NCBI RefSeq assembly: GCF_000721265.1
Contig: NZ_JOFZ01000004.1
Span: 434,001-498,000 of the forward strand
Direction of reading: 5' to 3'
DNA: 64,000 bases
Origin: Streptomyces sp. NRRL F-5126
Lineage (GTDB): Bacteria; Actinomycetota; Actinomycetes; Streptomycetales; Streptomycetaceae
The notes beneath the pieces are model-generated. The model saw nothing but the letters and a program-made list of their open reading frames with translations, was not told where the DNA came from and ran no database searches. Position 1 is the stretch's first letter. Every line of letters starts with the position of its first letter. This document shows, piece by piece, positions 33,007-44,817 of this stretch. The position numbers were made by a program, and so were the translations under genes.

Positions 33007-34824
33007 ATGCTTTCTGCTCGTCTGCGGCAACGCCGCCGCTGGGCACTTACCGCGGGCGCTGCCGCCTCCGCGGCCGCGCTGGTCGCGGGGTGCAGTGGGT
33101 CGAGCGGCGGTGGTTCGGCGTCAGCGACGCCCGACAAGATCAACTATGCTCTGCCGGCCAACTTCACACCGAACTGGATCCTTCCGCTCGGTACCGCCGC
33201 CCACCTCAACACCAACAACAACTCGATCATCGCGGCCCTGTGGGAGCCGCTGATCGCGTACGACGGCTCCACCGGCTCGATCCAGTGGAACAAGAAGGCA
33301 TCGCTGGCCACCGCGGCCGACTTCGCCAAGGACGGCAAGAGTGTCACGATCACACTCGGGAACCGGCACTGGAGTGACGGCAAGCCCGTCACCTCCCGCG
33401 ACGTCCAGTTCTTCTACAACGTCGTCAAGGCCAACAAGGGGCAGTGGGCCAGCTACAACAAGGGGCAGGCGCCCGACAACTGGACCTCGCTCAAGATCGT
33501 CGACGACACCCACTTCACGATCACGTTCGACAAGGCGTACAACCCGCAGTGGATGCTCGCCAACGAACTGCCCCTCATCATCCCGATGCCGCAGCACACA
33601 TGGGACAAGACCTCCGCGTCCGGCAAGGTGACCAACGCGGACGAGACCACGGCCGGCGCCAAGCAGGTGTGGACATACCTCAACAACGCCGCCAAGAACA
33701 TATCGGCCTACGCGACCGACCCACTGTGGAAGACCGTCGACGGCCCCTACACCCTCAAGTCCTTCTCGACCGCGGGCAAGGTCGTCCTCACCGCCAACAA
33801 GAAGTACGACGGCGGCGAGAAGGCCAACATCCCGACGGTGAACCTCCTCCCGTTCACCACCACGGACGCCGAGGAGAACGCCCTGCGTTCCGGGCAGGTC
33901 GACTACGGCTACATCAACGCCAGTGAACTCGACCAGAAGTCGTCGTTCACCAACCTCGGCTACGACGTCAAGCCGTGGACCGGCTGGGCCATCACCTACA
34001 TGCCGTACAACTTCAACAACCCGGCCATGGGACCGGTGTTCAAGCAGCTGTACGCGCGGCAGGCGATCCAGGAGTCGATCGACCAGACCAGCATCGCCAA
34101 GGTCATCTTCAACGGCACCGCCGTCCCCGGCTACGGCCCGATCCCCACCGCCGAGGCGTCCGACTTCGTCTCCTCCGCCCAGAAGAGCAACCCGTACCCG
34201 TTCTCGACCGCCAAGGCCAAGGCGCTCCTCACCGCGCACGGCTGGTCCGAACAGGGCGGTGTGATGGTGTGCACCAGCCCCGGCTCATCCTCATCGCAGT
34301 GCGGCGAAGGCGTGGCCAAGGGCACGAAGTTCGAGATGAAGGTGCTGTCGCAGTCCGGTTCACCGGTCACCGACAACATGATGAGCGCGATCCAGTCCTC
34401 CCTCGAGAAGACCGGCATCAAGTTCGACATCAAGACGGCGCCCGTCAACTCGGTCCTCTCGCAGACCCCGCAGTGCACCTCGTCGCAGTCCATCTGCAAG
34501 TGGCAGTTGTCGTTCTTCGGCACCGCGGGCAGCTGGTACTTCCCGGCCTTCCCGACCGGTGACTCGCTCTTCCAGACCAAGGGCGGTTCGAACTTCGGCA
34601 ACTACTCGAACACGTCGGTCGACAAGCTCATCGGCGCGTCCACGACGTCGTCGACCAACGCGGCCGTGCAGCAGTACAGTGCCGCGCTCGCCAAGGACCT
34701 GCCCGTCGTCTGGCTGCCCGAGCCCGATTACCAGATCTCGGTGATCAAGAAGGGCCTGGGCGGCTTCGCCCAGGACGCACTCGCCAACTTCCACCCCCAG
34801 CAGTGGAAGTGGACCGGCAAGTGA
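33007..34824 (+). CDS. Family 5 extracellular solute-binding lipoprotein
   Basis: This 605-residue binding protein of the DppA/OppA (SBP_bac_5) family has a lipoprotein signal (AALVAGCSGSS, Cys about residue 29). SBP5 motifs follow: the early ALWEPLIAYDG, then HWSDGKPVTSRDVQFFYNVV and RQAIQESIDQTSIAKVIF. It captures the substrate outside the cell for the two permeases. Family members bind peptides, but also oligosaccharides and nickel. The pairing with ROK proteins suggests a sugar-containing ligand. GAGGAGA precedes the ATG. A hairpin after the stop probably lets this gene be expressed above the permeases. Confidence 0.92.
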   Translation: MLSARLRQRRRWALTAGAAASAAALVAGCSGSSGGGSASATPDKINYALPANFTPNWILPLGTAAHLNTNNNSIIAALWEPLIAYDGSTGSIQWNKKASLATAADFAKDGKSVTITLGNRHWSDGKPVTSRDVQFFYNVVKANKGQWASYNKGQAPDNWTSLKIVDDTHFTITFDKAYNPQWMLANELPLIIPMPQHTWDKTSASGKVTNADETTAGAKQVWTYLNNAAKNISAYATDPLWKTVDGPYTLKSFSTAGKVVLTANKKYDGGEKANIPTVNLLPFTTTDAEENALRSGQVDYGYINASELDQKSSFTNLGYDVKPWTGWAITYMPYNFNNPAMGPVFKQLYARQAIQESIDQTSIAKVIFNGTAVPGYGPIPTAEASDFVSSAQKSNPYPFSTAKAKALLTAHGWSEQGGVMVCTSPGSSSSQCGEGVAKGTKFEMKVLSQSGSPVTDNMMSAIQSSLEKTGIKFDIKTAPVNSVLSQTPQCTSSQSICKWQLSFFGTAGSWYFPAFPTGDSLFQTKGGSNFGNYSNTSVDKLIGASTTSSTNAAVQQYSAALAKDLPVVWLPEPDYQISVIKKGLGGFAQDALANFHPQQWKWTGK

Positions 34825-34835
34825 CGACCGCGTCC

Positions 34836-34873
34836 GAGGGTGCCGGCCCGCTCGCGTGCGGGCCGGCACCCTC
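34836..34873 (+). terminator. Intra-operon hairpin (attenuating terminator)
   Basis: A perfect 16-bp stem GAGGGTGCCGGCCCGC with a TCGCGT loop lies between the binding-protein stop and the first permease. In ABC operons such hairpins give an excess of binding-protein mRNA by partial termination or 3'-end protection. Confidence 0.75.
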
Positions 34874-34930
34874 GCGGGCCCCCGGGCACCGCCCGTCCCG
34901 TTGCCCCCAACCGAACCGGCCGGACCACAC

Positions 34931-35890
34931 ATGACGACCTTCCTCTACCTGACCAGGCGCGTCCTGCAGGCCATCGTCGTGATCTTCATCGTCACGATCG
35001 TGGTGTTCTGCCTGCTGCACGCACTGCCCGGCGGGCCGGCCCGGGGCATCCTCGGGCCCCAGGCCTCCGCCCAGCAACTCGCGGCCTTCAACCACGCGCA
35101 GGGCCTCGACAAGCCGCTGCCACTGCAATACGTCTACTACCTCGGCCGTCTGGTGCACGGAGACCTCGGCACCTCGTACACCCTGAACGAGCCGGTGGCA
35201 CAACTCATCGTGCAGCGCCTGCCGAAGACGCTCGTGCTGACGGTCCTGTCGGCGATCGTCGGCCTGCTGCTGGCCATCCCCCTCGGCATGTGGCAGGCCG
35301 TGCGACGCAACAAGCCCGTCGACTACATCGCCACCACGCTGAGCTTCATCGCCTACTCGACGCCCGTCTACTTCCTCGGCCTCATCCTGGTTCTGGTGTT
35401 CAGCCAGGTTCTGCCGCTCTTCCCACCGCAGGCACCCCAGGGCGACACGCTCGGTCAGGTCTTCGCCACCCCCCAGGGCCTCGTCCTGCCCGTTGTCGCG
35501 GGTGCGGCCTCCATGGTCGCCGTCTTCAGCCGCTACATGCGCGCGGCCACCCTGGAGAACCTCTCCGAGGACTACGTCCGCACGGCGCGGGCGGGGGGTT
35601 CGCGTGCGCGCTCCCTGCTGTGGCGTCACGTGTTCCGCAACTCCCTCACGTCCGTGGTGGCCATGCTCGGGTACTACGTGCCGGTCGTCTTCGGTGGATC
35701 ACTCGTCGTCGAGCAGCTCTTCAACTATCCGGGGATGGGGCTGCTGTTCTGGTCGGCTGCCCAGTCCTCCGACTACCCGGTGCTGCTCGGATGCGTCCTT
35801 GTCATCGCGCTCGCGACCGTCGTCGGCACGCTCCTCGCCGACATCGTGCAACGGATCATCGACCCGCGCGTGAAGGAAGGCCGCTCATGA
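34931..35890 (+). CDS. ABC transporter permease, DppB/OppB type
   Basis: This is a 319-residue inner-membrane protein with six predicted helices. It begins FLYLTRRVLQAIVVIFIVTI and has the family signature LPGGPARGILGPQASAQQL in the first periplasmic loop. The EAA motif region is VRTARAGGSRARSLLWRHVF. It forms the translocation channel with the next gene product, which it overlaps by four bases. The substrate class is set by the binding protein. Confidence 0.92.
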   Translation: MTTFLYLTRRVLQAIVVIFIVTIVVFCLLHALPGGPARGILGPQASAQQLAAFNHAQGLDKPLPLQYVYYLGRLVHGDLGTSYTLNEPVAQLIVQRLPKTLVLTVLSAIVGLLLAIPLGMWQAVRRNKPVDYIATTLSFIAYSTPVYFLGLILVLVFSQVLPLFPPQAPQGDTLGQVFATPQGLVLPVVAGAASMVAVFSRYMRAATLENLSEDYVRTARAGGSRARSLLWRHVFRNSLTSVVAMLGYYVPVVFGGSLVVEQLFNYPGMGLLFWSAAQSSDYPVLLGCVLVIALATVVGTLLADIVQRIIDPRVKEGRS

Positions 35891-36804
35891 GCGCCGTGCT
35901 GCAACCGGGCCAGGCGCCCGGCACAGGTGTGTCCGCCGAGACGGATCCCGAGGCGGCCGGGGCCACAGGTCTCCGCCTCGCGGTGCGCAGGTTCACAAGG
36001 AACCGGCTCGCCGTCATCGGGCTCGTGGTCGTGGTCCTGTTCTTCCTGTTCTGTTTCGTCGGGCCGCTCCTCTACTCGACCGATCAGACGCACACACTGC
36101 TCCACCAGGTGAATCTGGCGCCGAGCGGCAGCCATCTGCTCGGCACGGACGCCGTCGGCCACGACGAACTCGGCCGGCTGATGTTCGGAGGCAAGGTCTC
36201 GCTGCTCGTCGGCCTCGCCGCCGGCGTCCTCGCGACGGTCATCGGCACGCTGTGGGGTGCCGCGGCCGGCTACGCGGGCGGCTGGGTCGACGCGACGATG
36301 ATGCGCGTCGTCGACGCGGGCATCGCGATCCCCGCGCTGTTCATCCTGCTGGTCATCTCCGCCATCTCGAACCCGGGCGTTCCCGGGCTCATTGTGATCA
36401 TCGGCTTCGTGTCCTGGCTGGTGCCCTCCCGCCTCATCCGCGCCGAGACACTCACACTGAAGAACCGGGACTACGTCCTCACCCTGCGGGCGATCGGCGG
36501 CGGGCACACCCGCGCCATCGGGCGTCACATCCTGCCGAACTCGATCTCCACCATCGTCGTCGCCGCGACCTTCCAGGTGGCCGACGCGATCCTGCTCGTC
36601 GCGTACGTGTCCTACCTGGGACTCGGCGCACAGCCGCCCGCCACCGACTGGGGCGGGATGCTGTCGGCGGGCCTGACCGCCGCCTACTCGGGCCGCTGGT
36701 GGCTCATCCTGCCACCCGGCCTCGCCATCATCCTCGTGGTCTGCGCGTTCAACGCCATCGGCGACGGCCTGCGGGACGCTTTCGACGTGAGGGGACGCGG
36801 ATGA
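35887..36804 (+). CDS. ABC transporter permease, DppC/OppC type
   Basis: This 305-residue partner permease has a DppC-type N-terminal domain (RRFTRNRLAVIGLVVVVLFF). The family sequence HLLGTDAVGHDELGRLMFGG follows, and the EAA loop is LTLRAIGGGHTRAIGRHILP. Five or six helices are visible. It starts in an ATGA overlap with DppB-type gene and ends in one with the ATPase gene. Confidence 0.92.
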   Translation: MSAVLQPGQAPGTGVSAETDPEAAGATGLRLAVRRFTRNRLAVIGLVVVVLFFLFCFVGPLLYSTDQTHTLLHQVNLAPSGSHLLGTDAVGHDELGRLMFGGKVSLLVGLAAGVLATVIGTLWGAAAGYAGGWVDATMMRVVDAGIAIPALFILLVISAISNPGVPGLIVIIGFVSWLVPSRLIRAETLTLKNRDYVLTLRAIGGGHTRAIGRHILPNSISTIVVAATFQVADAILLVAYVSYLGLGAQPPATDWGGMLSAGLTAAYSGRWWLILPPGLAIILVVCAFNAIGDGLRDAFDVRGRG

Positions 36805-38498
36805 CCATCGCGGAACGCTCCGCTGCCGCGGAGCCGATACTCGAACTCCAGGATCTCGGCGTGACGTTCACGACCGAGACCGGCGAGGTACCCGCCGTGC
36901 GCGGGGTGTCGCTCCAGGTGCGCCCCGGCGAGACGCTCGCCCTTGTCGGCGAGTCCGGTTCCGGCAAGTCGACCGTCGCGCTGGCCTCGATCGGGCTGCT
37001 GCCCGGCAACGCCCGCGCCACGGGCGGCGTCTCGGTCGACGGCAAGAACGTCGTCGGCGCCGCCGAGTCGGACCTCGCCCACCTGCGGGGGAACACCGTC
37101 TCCATGGTGTTCCAGGAACCGGCCACCGCCCTCGACCCCCTCGCACGGGTCGGCGCCCAGATAGCCGAGGTCATCACCAACCACCGGGACATACCGGCCA
37201 AGGAGGCCGCCGCCGCGGCAGTGGACCTGCTGCGCCGGGTCGGCATCCCCGACCCGGAACGCCGCGCTTCGGCCTTTCCCTTCGAGCTCTCCGGCGGCCA
37301 GCGCCAGCGCGTCGTCATCGCGATGGCCATCGCCAACGACCCCAAGGTGCTGATCGCCGACGAGCCGACCACCGCACTCGACGTCACCGTGCAGGCCGAA
37401 ATCCTGGACCTGCTGCGCGAACTCACCGTCGGCTCGGGCACCGCCGTGCTCCTCGTCACCCACAACATGGGAGTCGTCGCCGATTTCGCCGACCGCGTCG
37501 CCGTCATGCTCAAGGGCGAGATCGTCGAGACAGGCACCGTGGAGGACGTCCTGCTGCGGCCCACCCACGACTACACCAAGCGCCTGCTCTCCGCGGTCCC
37601 GCGCCTCACGGTCACCGAGCAGGGAACGGAACCGGCCGGCGCCCAGGAGAATCCTGCCCCGGCCGAGCCGGTCGTGGACCTGCGGGACGTCTCGGTACTC
37701 TTCGGCCGCGGCCGCCGGGCGGTACGTGCGCTCGACGGCGTCTCCCTCGTCGTGCGGCCCGGCGAGACGGTCGGTCTCGTGGGCGAGTCGGGGTCCGGCA
37801 AGTCGACCGCCGCCCGGGTCGCGCTCGGCCTCGTCACCCCCTCCCAGGGCGTGGTGCACCTCTTCGGCGCCGACCTGCACAAGACGCGCAGGCGCGACCG
37901 CCGCGCCATGCGGTCCGGCATCGGTGTCGTCCTCCAGGACCCGGTCGCCTCGCTCGACGCCCGCATGACCGTCGCCGAGTGCATCGCGGAGCCGCTGCGC
38001 GTCCACCGCGGCGGAATGTCCGCGGCGCAACGCGCGTCGCGCGTCGGGGAGATCCTCGAACGAGTGCGCCTGCCAAGGTCGTTCGCCCAGCGCGCACCGC
38101 GTGAACTGTCGGGCGGCCAGCGCCAGCGTGTGAGCCTCGCCAGGGCGCTCGTCCTCGACCCGCGGCTCCTCGTCGCGGACGAACCCACCAGCGCCCTCGA
38201 TGTCAGCGTCCAGGAGACGGTCCTCGAAGTGATCACCGAACTCCAGGACGAACTCGGCTTCGCCTGCCTGTTCGTCTCCCACGACCTGGCCGTGGTCCAG
38301 CAGTTCGCCGAACGGGTCGTCGTCATGCGCCTCGGACGCATCGAGGAGCAGGGGTCGACGAGGACCACCCTCATACGCCCCGGGACCGACTACACGAGCA
38401 GGCTGCTCGCGGCCGTGCCCGTGGCGGACCCGGTGCGGCAGCGACAGCGCCGGGCGGAACGCCTCGCGGCCGCCGGCGGATCGGACGCCGTCGCGTGA
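36801..38498 (+). CDS. Double ABC ATPase (DppD-DppF fusion)
   Basis: This 565-residue protein contains two complete nucleotide-binding domains. The first has GESGSGKST near residue 50, LSGGQRQRV near 163 and LIADEPTTALDVT near 183. The second has GESGSGKST near residue 332, LSGGQRQRVSLARAL near 434 and LVADEPTSALDVS near 456. The C-terminus of each has the oligopeptide-permease extension (HDYTKRLLSAVP, TDYTSRLLAAVP). Such fusions are common for family-5 systems in actinomycetes. It powers transport by the two upstream permeases and overlaps both neighbours. Confidence 0.94.
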   Translation: MTIAERSAAAEPILELQDLGVTFTTETGEVPAVRGVSLQVRPGETLALVGESGSGKSTVALASIGLLPGNARATGGVSVDGKNVVGAAESDLAHLRGNTVSMVFQEPATALDPLARVGAQIAEVITNHRDIPAKEAAAAAVDLLRRVGIPDPERRASAFPFELSGGQRQRVVIAMAIANDPKVLIADEPTTALDVTVQAEILDLLRELTVGSGTAVLLVTHNMGVVADFADRVAVMLKGEIVETGTVEDVLLRPTHDYTKRLLSAVPRLTVTEQGTEPAGAQENPAPAEPVVDLRDVSVLFGRGRRAVRALDGVSLVVRPGETVGLVGESGSGKSTAARVALGLVTPSQGVVHLFGADLHKTRRRDRRAMRSGIGVVLQDPVASLDARMTVAECIAEPLRVHRGGMSAAQRASRVGEILERVRLPRSFAQRAPRELSGGQRQRVSLARALVLDPRLLVADEPTSALDVSVQETVLEVITELQDELGFACLFVSHDLAVVQQFAERVVVMRLGRIEEQGSTRTTLIRPGTDYTSRLLAAVPVADPVRQRQRRAERLAAAGGSDAVA

Positions 38499-39520
38499 GT
38501 CCGTCGAAGAACCACCGGGCCACGCGCGACCTGTACGCGGGAATCGACATCGGGGGCACCACCACCCAGGTCGTGCTCTGTACGGAGGGTCTCGACGTAC
38601 TGGAGCACGCCGAGGGCCCCACGCCCGCGACCGAGGGCGGCGACGCCATGATCCGCGTCGCCCTCACCGAGCTGCGTGCCCTCCTCGGAAGGAGACCCGC
38701 CGCGCGCCTGGCGGGAGTCGGTGTGGGCGCCGCGGGCATCGTCGACCCGCGAAGAGGACGCATCCTCGTCGCGAGCGACTCCTTCACCGACTGGGCCGGC
38801 TACCCGGTCACCAAGACCCTGGAGGCCGCACTCGGCGTCCCCGCGTTCCTCGACAACGACGTCAACGCGTTCCTGCGGGGCGAGGCCACGGGCGGCGCCG
38901 TGGCAGGCGAGCCGTACGCGCTCGGCATCACACTGGGAACCGGCGTCGGTGGCGCGCTCTGGCTGGACGGCGGGCTCTTCGAAGGCCCTCACGGAGCAGC
39001 AGGGGAAATCGGCCACGTTCCCGGCTTCGGGGACATCCGCTGCACCTGCGGCGGCCACGGGCACCTGGAGACCCTGGCGTCCGGCCGCTCCATCGCGGCC
39101 CGGTACCGGGAGCGGACGGGCCACGGCAGGACCGCGAAGGAGGTCGGCGCGGCGGCCGACGGCGGCGACCCCGACGCCCTCGCCGTGTTCGACGCCGCGG
39201 GCGCGGCACTCGCCCGCGCCATCCTCATCGTCGCGGGGGTGGCGGACGTGACGACCGTCGTCGTGGGCGGCGGCGTGAGCGGATCCTGGCACCTGCTCGA
39301 ACCGCGGGTGCGGGTGCGACTCGCTGCGGAACCGCCCGTCAGCGGTGCTCCGATCACGCTGGTCAGGGCGGGGCTGGAAGGCAGTGCGGTCGCCATCGGC
39401 GCTGCTTCACGCGTCCGTGCCGAACTGAGATCGGCCGGTACGGCGCCGGCCCCGTTGGTCCCGGGCGCCGCGAAGGGGCTGCCCGTATCGGTGAGCGCCA
39501 CGGTGCCCCTGCCCGAGTGA
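38495..39520 (+). CDS. ROK-family sugar kinase
   Basis: This 341-residue protein lacks the HTH of the ROK repressor and has the kinase features: phosphate loop GIDIGGTTTQVVL near residue 16, catalytic aspartate in FLDNDVNAF near residue 122, and GITLGTGVGGALW. The ROK zinc motif reads CTCGGHGHLE, so the usual third cysteine is replaced by histidine. It starts at GTG, overlapping the ATPase stop. It probably phosphorylates a sugar released from the imported solute. The C-terminal 30 residues are Ala/Pro-rich. Confidence 0.87.
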   Translation: MSPSKNHRATRDLYAGIDIGGTTTQVVLCTEGLDVLEHAEGPTPATEGGDAMIRVALTELRALLGRRPAARLAGVGVGAAGIVDPRRGRILVASDSFTDWAGYPVTKTLEAALGVPAFLDNDVNAFLRGEATGGAVAGEPYALGITLGTGVGGALWLDGGLFEGPHGAAGEIGHVPGFGDIRCTCGGHGHLETLASGRSIAARYRERTGHGRTAKEVGAAADGGDPDALAVFDAAGAALARAILIVAGVADVTTVVVGGGVSGSWHLLEPRVRVRLAAEPPVSGAPITLVRAGLEGSAVAIGAASRVRAELRSAGTAPAPLVPGAAKGLPVSVSATVPLPE

Positions 39521-39552
39521 GTCCCCGGCATCTGGCCACGGCAGTGCACGTG

Positions 39553-39582
39553 GGCCGGCCGTGGCCGCCGAACGGGCCGGCC
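39553..39582. terminator. Possible terminator between the ROK kinase and DNA ligase genes
   Basis: GGCCGGCC occurs twice, separated by 14 bases, and can pair to form a hairpin, with partial extension through the flanking CACG and CGTG. The gap 39521-39678 separates two convergent genes and shows no coding sequence. Confidence 0.4.
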
Positions 39583-39678
39583 TGCCCGTGCCGCGCCCTC
39601 CGGCATTGCGTCCCGGCGGGCGCGGCGCGCGCCACCGCTCCGGCGCCCGCCGCAGGGCTGCCGGCCGCGCCCGTCCCG

Positions 39679-41211
39679 TCAGCCGTGCGCGGCCAGCACC
39701 GTCTCCACCGTGTCCGCGTCCCCGGGGCGCTTGTCCTCCCGGTAGCGCACGACCCGTGCGAACCGCAGCGTGACCCCCGCCGGGTAGCGCGTGGAGCGCT
39801 GCAGACCGTCGTACGCGATCTCGACCACCAGCTCAGGACGCACCGCCACGGTGAACCCGTCGTCGGAGACGGCGAGTTCGCCCAGCCGGGCCGTCTGCCA
39901 CGCCAGCATCTCGTCCGTCAGGCCCTTGAACGTCTTGCCGAGCATCACGAACGAGCCGTCTTCACCGCGCGCCCCCAGATGCAGGTTCGACAGCTTCCCC
40001 GTGCGCCTGCCGTGCCCCCACTCGGCCGCCAGCACCACCAGGTCCAGCGTGTGCACGGGCTTGACCTTCAGCCACCCCGCGCCGCGCCTGCCCGCGCTGT
40101 ACGCCGTGTCGAGACCCTTCACCACCACGCCCTCGTGGCCGCGCCCCAGCGTCTCGCGCAGGAACGCCTCGCCCTCCGCGGCATCCGCCTCCCCGCCGGC
40201 CGCGACCACCACGCGCCGCACCCGCACGGGCTCGGGCACCAGGCGCGCGAGCGCCGCGTGCCGCTCGGTGTACGGCAGGTCGAGTAGGTCCTCGCCCCCG
40301 GCGGCCAGGATGTCGAAGAACACCACGGACAGCGGCAGGGCCGCCGCGGCCGAGGCCACGTCGCTGCGCGATCCCACCCGCCCGGCCACGTCCTGGAACG
40401 GCCGCGGCCTGCCGTCGGCGCCGAACGCGATCACCTCGCCGTCCAGCACGAACCCGTCCCCGTCGAGGCCGCGCGCCACCGACACCACCTCGGGCAGCCG
40501 GGGGGTGATGTCGTCGAGCGTCCGGGTGAACACCCGCACGGTGTCGCCCGTACGGTGCACCTGCACCCTGATCCCGTCGAGCTTCTCCTCCACGGAGCAG
40601 CCGCCGAGCCGCTCCACCGCGTCCGCGACGGACGAGGCGGTCCGCGCGAGCATCGGCAGCACGGGGGAGCCGACCGTCAGCCCGAACCCGGAGAGCGAGG
40701 CCGGTCCCTCCGAGAGCAACCGCTCCGCCACAGGACCCACGGCGCCCGCCAGCATGACCGCTCTGCGCACCTCGGCGGGCGGCGCACCCGCGGCGACCGC
40801 GAGCGCCTCCACCGCCAGAGCGTCCAGCGCGCCCTGCCGTACCTCGCCCGAGACGACCCCCACGAGGAACCGCTGCTCCGGCTCCGTCGCCGCGCCGAGC
40901 AGCTCACCCACCAATCGGCGCCGCCGCGCCTGCGCACCCGCGCCCGAGACCGCGGCCAGCGCCGAGAAGGCGGCGTCGACCTCACGCAGCGTCAGCGTCG
41001 GGGTGTCAGCGGGCGGCGGCGGATCCTTGAGCGCGCTCCAGCCCACGCCGATCCGCCCCTGCGGCAGCCGCCCCGCCAGGTACGCGATCACCACCGGCAC
41101 GTCGTCCGGCTCCGCGTCGCGGAACACCTCGGCGATCAGCGCGATCTTGCGGGACCGCGCCGACGTCCCGGCGACCTCCCCTGACACACGTGCGAGCGGA
41201 GCCAGCAGCAT
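39679..41211 (-). CDS. ligB: ATP-dependent DNA ligase
   Basis: This 510-residue enzyme has an N-terminal helical DNA-binding domain, an adenylation domain with the active-site lysine in EEKLDGIRVQVHR, DGEVIAF and EGVVVKGLD, then WLKVKP, and a C-terminal OB-fold domain (LHLGARGEDGSFVMLGKTF). This is the archaeal/actinobacterial LigB-type single polypeptide, distinct from the NAD-dependent replicative LigA. It probably serves repair. The ATG giving MLLAPLARV was chosen. It is divergent from the MpaB-family gene. Confidence 0.9.
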   Translation of the reverse strand: MLLAPLARVSGEVAGTSARSRKIALIAEVFRDAEPDDVPVVIAYLAGRLPQGRIGVGWSALKDPPPPADTPTLTLREVDAAFSALAAVSGAGAQARRRRLVGELLGAATEPEQRFLVGVVSGEVRQGALDALAVEALAVAAGAPPAEVRRAVMLAGAVGPVAERLLSEGPASLSGFGLTVGSPVLPMLARTASSVADAVERLGGCSVEEKLDGIRVQVHRTGDTVRVFTRTLDDITPRLPEVVSVARGLDGDGFVLDGEVIAFGADGRPRPFQDVAGRVGSRSDVASAAAALPLSVVFFDILAAGGEDLLDLPYTERHAALARLVPEPVRVRRVVVAAGGEADAAEGEAFLRETLGRGHEGVVVKGLDTAYSAGRRGAGWLKVKPVHTLDLVVLAAEWGHGRRTGKLSNLHLGARGEDGSFVMLGKTFKGLTDEMLAWQTARLGELAVSDDGFTVAVRPELVVEIAYDGLQRSTRYPAGVTLRFARVVRYREDKRPGDADTVETVLAAHG

Positions 41212-41345
41212 GCGGCCATGATGCACCGCGCCACGGCCGGGCCGCCGTGTGGACGGGCCCGTGCGGGTCGTACGCTGGCCGCCGGGGCTCCGGCGGCTGC
41301 CCCGGGCGAGGCGGACGCGGCAACGTCACACGGCAGGGAGGGGCG

Positions 41346-42256
41346 ATGGCGGACACCGACAGCGGCCTGTTCGGCCCCGAATCGGTCACCTGGCAGCTGC
41401 ACAGCGACCCGATCATGTGGATCGCCGGCATCCGCGCCCTCTACCTCCAGGCCCTGCACCCGCGCACCGTCCGCGGCGTGACGCAGAACAGCGACTTCAG
41501 GAACGACGCGTGGGGCAGGCTGCTGCGCACCGCCCGGTTCGTCTCCGCCACCAGCTACGGCACCACCACGGCTGCCGAGAAGGCCGGCGCGCGCGTGCGC
41601 TCCATCCACCGCCGCCTGAAGGCCACCGACCCGGCGACCGGCGAACGCTACGGCGTCGACGAGCCCGAACTGCTGCTGTGGGTGCACTGCGCCGAGATCG
41701 ACTCCTACCTCAGGCTCGCCCGCCGCTCAGGACTGCCCGTCGACGACGCGGCCGCCGACCGGTACGTCGCGGAGCAGCGCAGCGCCGCCCGCCTCGTCGG
41801 GCTCGATCCGGCCGACGTGCCCGCCACAACGGCCGAACTCGACGCCTACCTGCATCGGATGGCGCCCGCCCTGGCGTGCGGCCCCGAGGCACGCGAGGTG
41901 GACGACTTCCTGCGCCACCCGCCCGTGCCCGCCCCGCTCGTCCCGGCGCGCGCCCTGCTGTGGAGCAGGGTCGCGGGACTCGCGTACGACGCGCTGCCGC
42001 GCTACGCCCATGCCCTGTACGGACGGCCCGCCCCCGCACCCGCCGCGGTGGACCGCAGGCTCACCGTCGCAGGCAACCTGCTGCGGCTCGTGCCGTCAAC
42101 CGTGAGGTGGCAGCTGCCGCCGAAACACATCCTCAAGGCGGTGGCCAGGATCGGGCCCGCGGCCAGGCCGGACCCTTACGGCTCGGTACGCCGCGGCACG
42201 GCCATACTGGACGGGCCGGGAGGCGACCAGCGAAGCGACGGGGGCGACAGCGGGCC

Positions 42257-42275
<19 letters not shown>
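41346..42275 (+). CDS. Oxygenase MpaB family protein (DUF2236)
   Basis: This 309-residue protein has the DUF2236/MpaB features: SDPIMWIAGIRALYLQALHP with the conserved HP, then RTARFVSATSYGTTTAAEKA, IHRRLKATDP and LWVHCAEIDSYL. The family includes latex-clearing oxygenase Lcp and fungal MpaB, haem-dependent enzymes where studied. The role here is unknown. The ribosome site is GGGAGGGG. Its last 19 bases overlap the start of the kinase gene in another frame, which suggests coupled translation. Confidence 0.82.
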
Positions 42276-44701
<2,426 letters not shown>

Positions 44702-44817
44702 CCCGTCGGCCCGCATGTGCACGGCACGCGCACGGCACCCCTCCACGGGACCACCCCCACGGCACCGGAACGCCCGCGCCACCTTGGCCACCGAAGATCC
44801 GCGTGTTACGAAGGGCC

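Noticed and set aside
31469..39520. A dedicated antibiotic gene cluster or defence system
   Set aside because: The set (ROK, M81, ABC, kinase) reads as nutrient uptake; no synthase, nuclease or restriction component is present.
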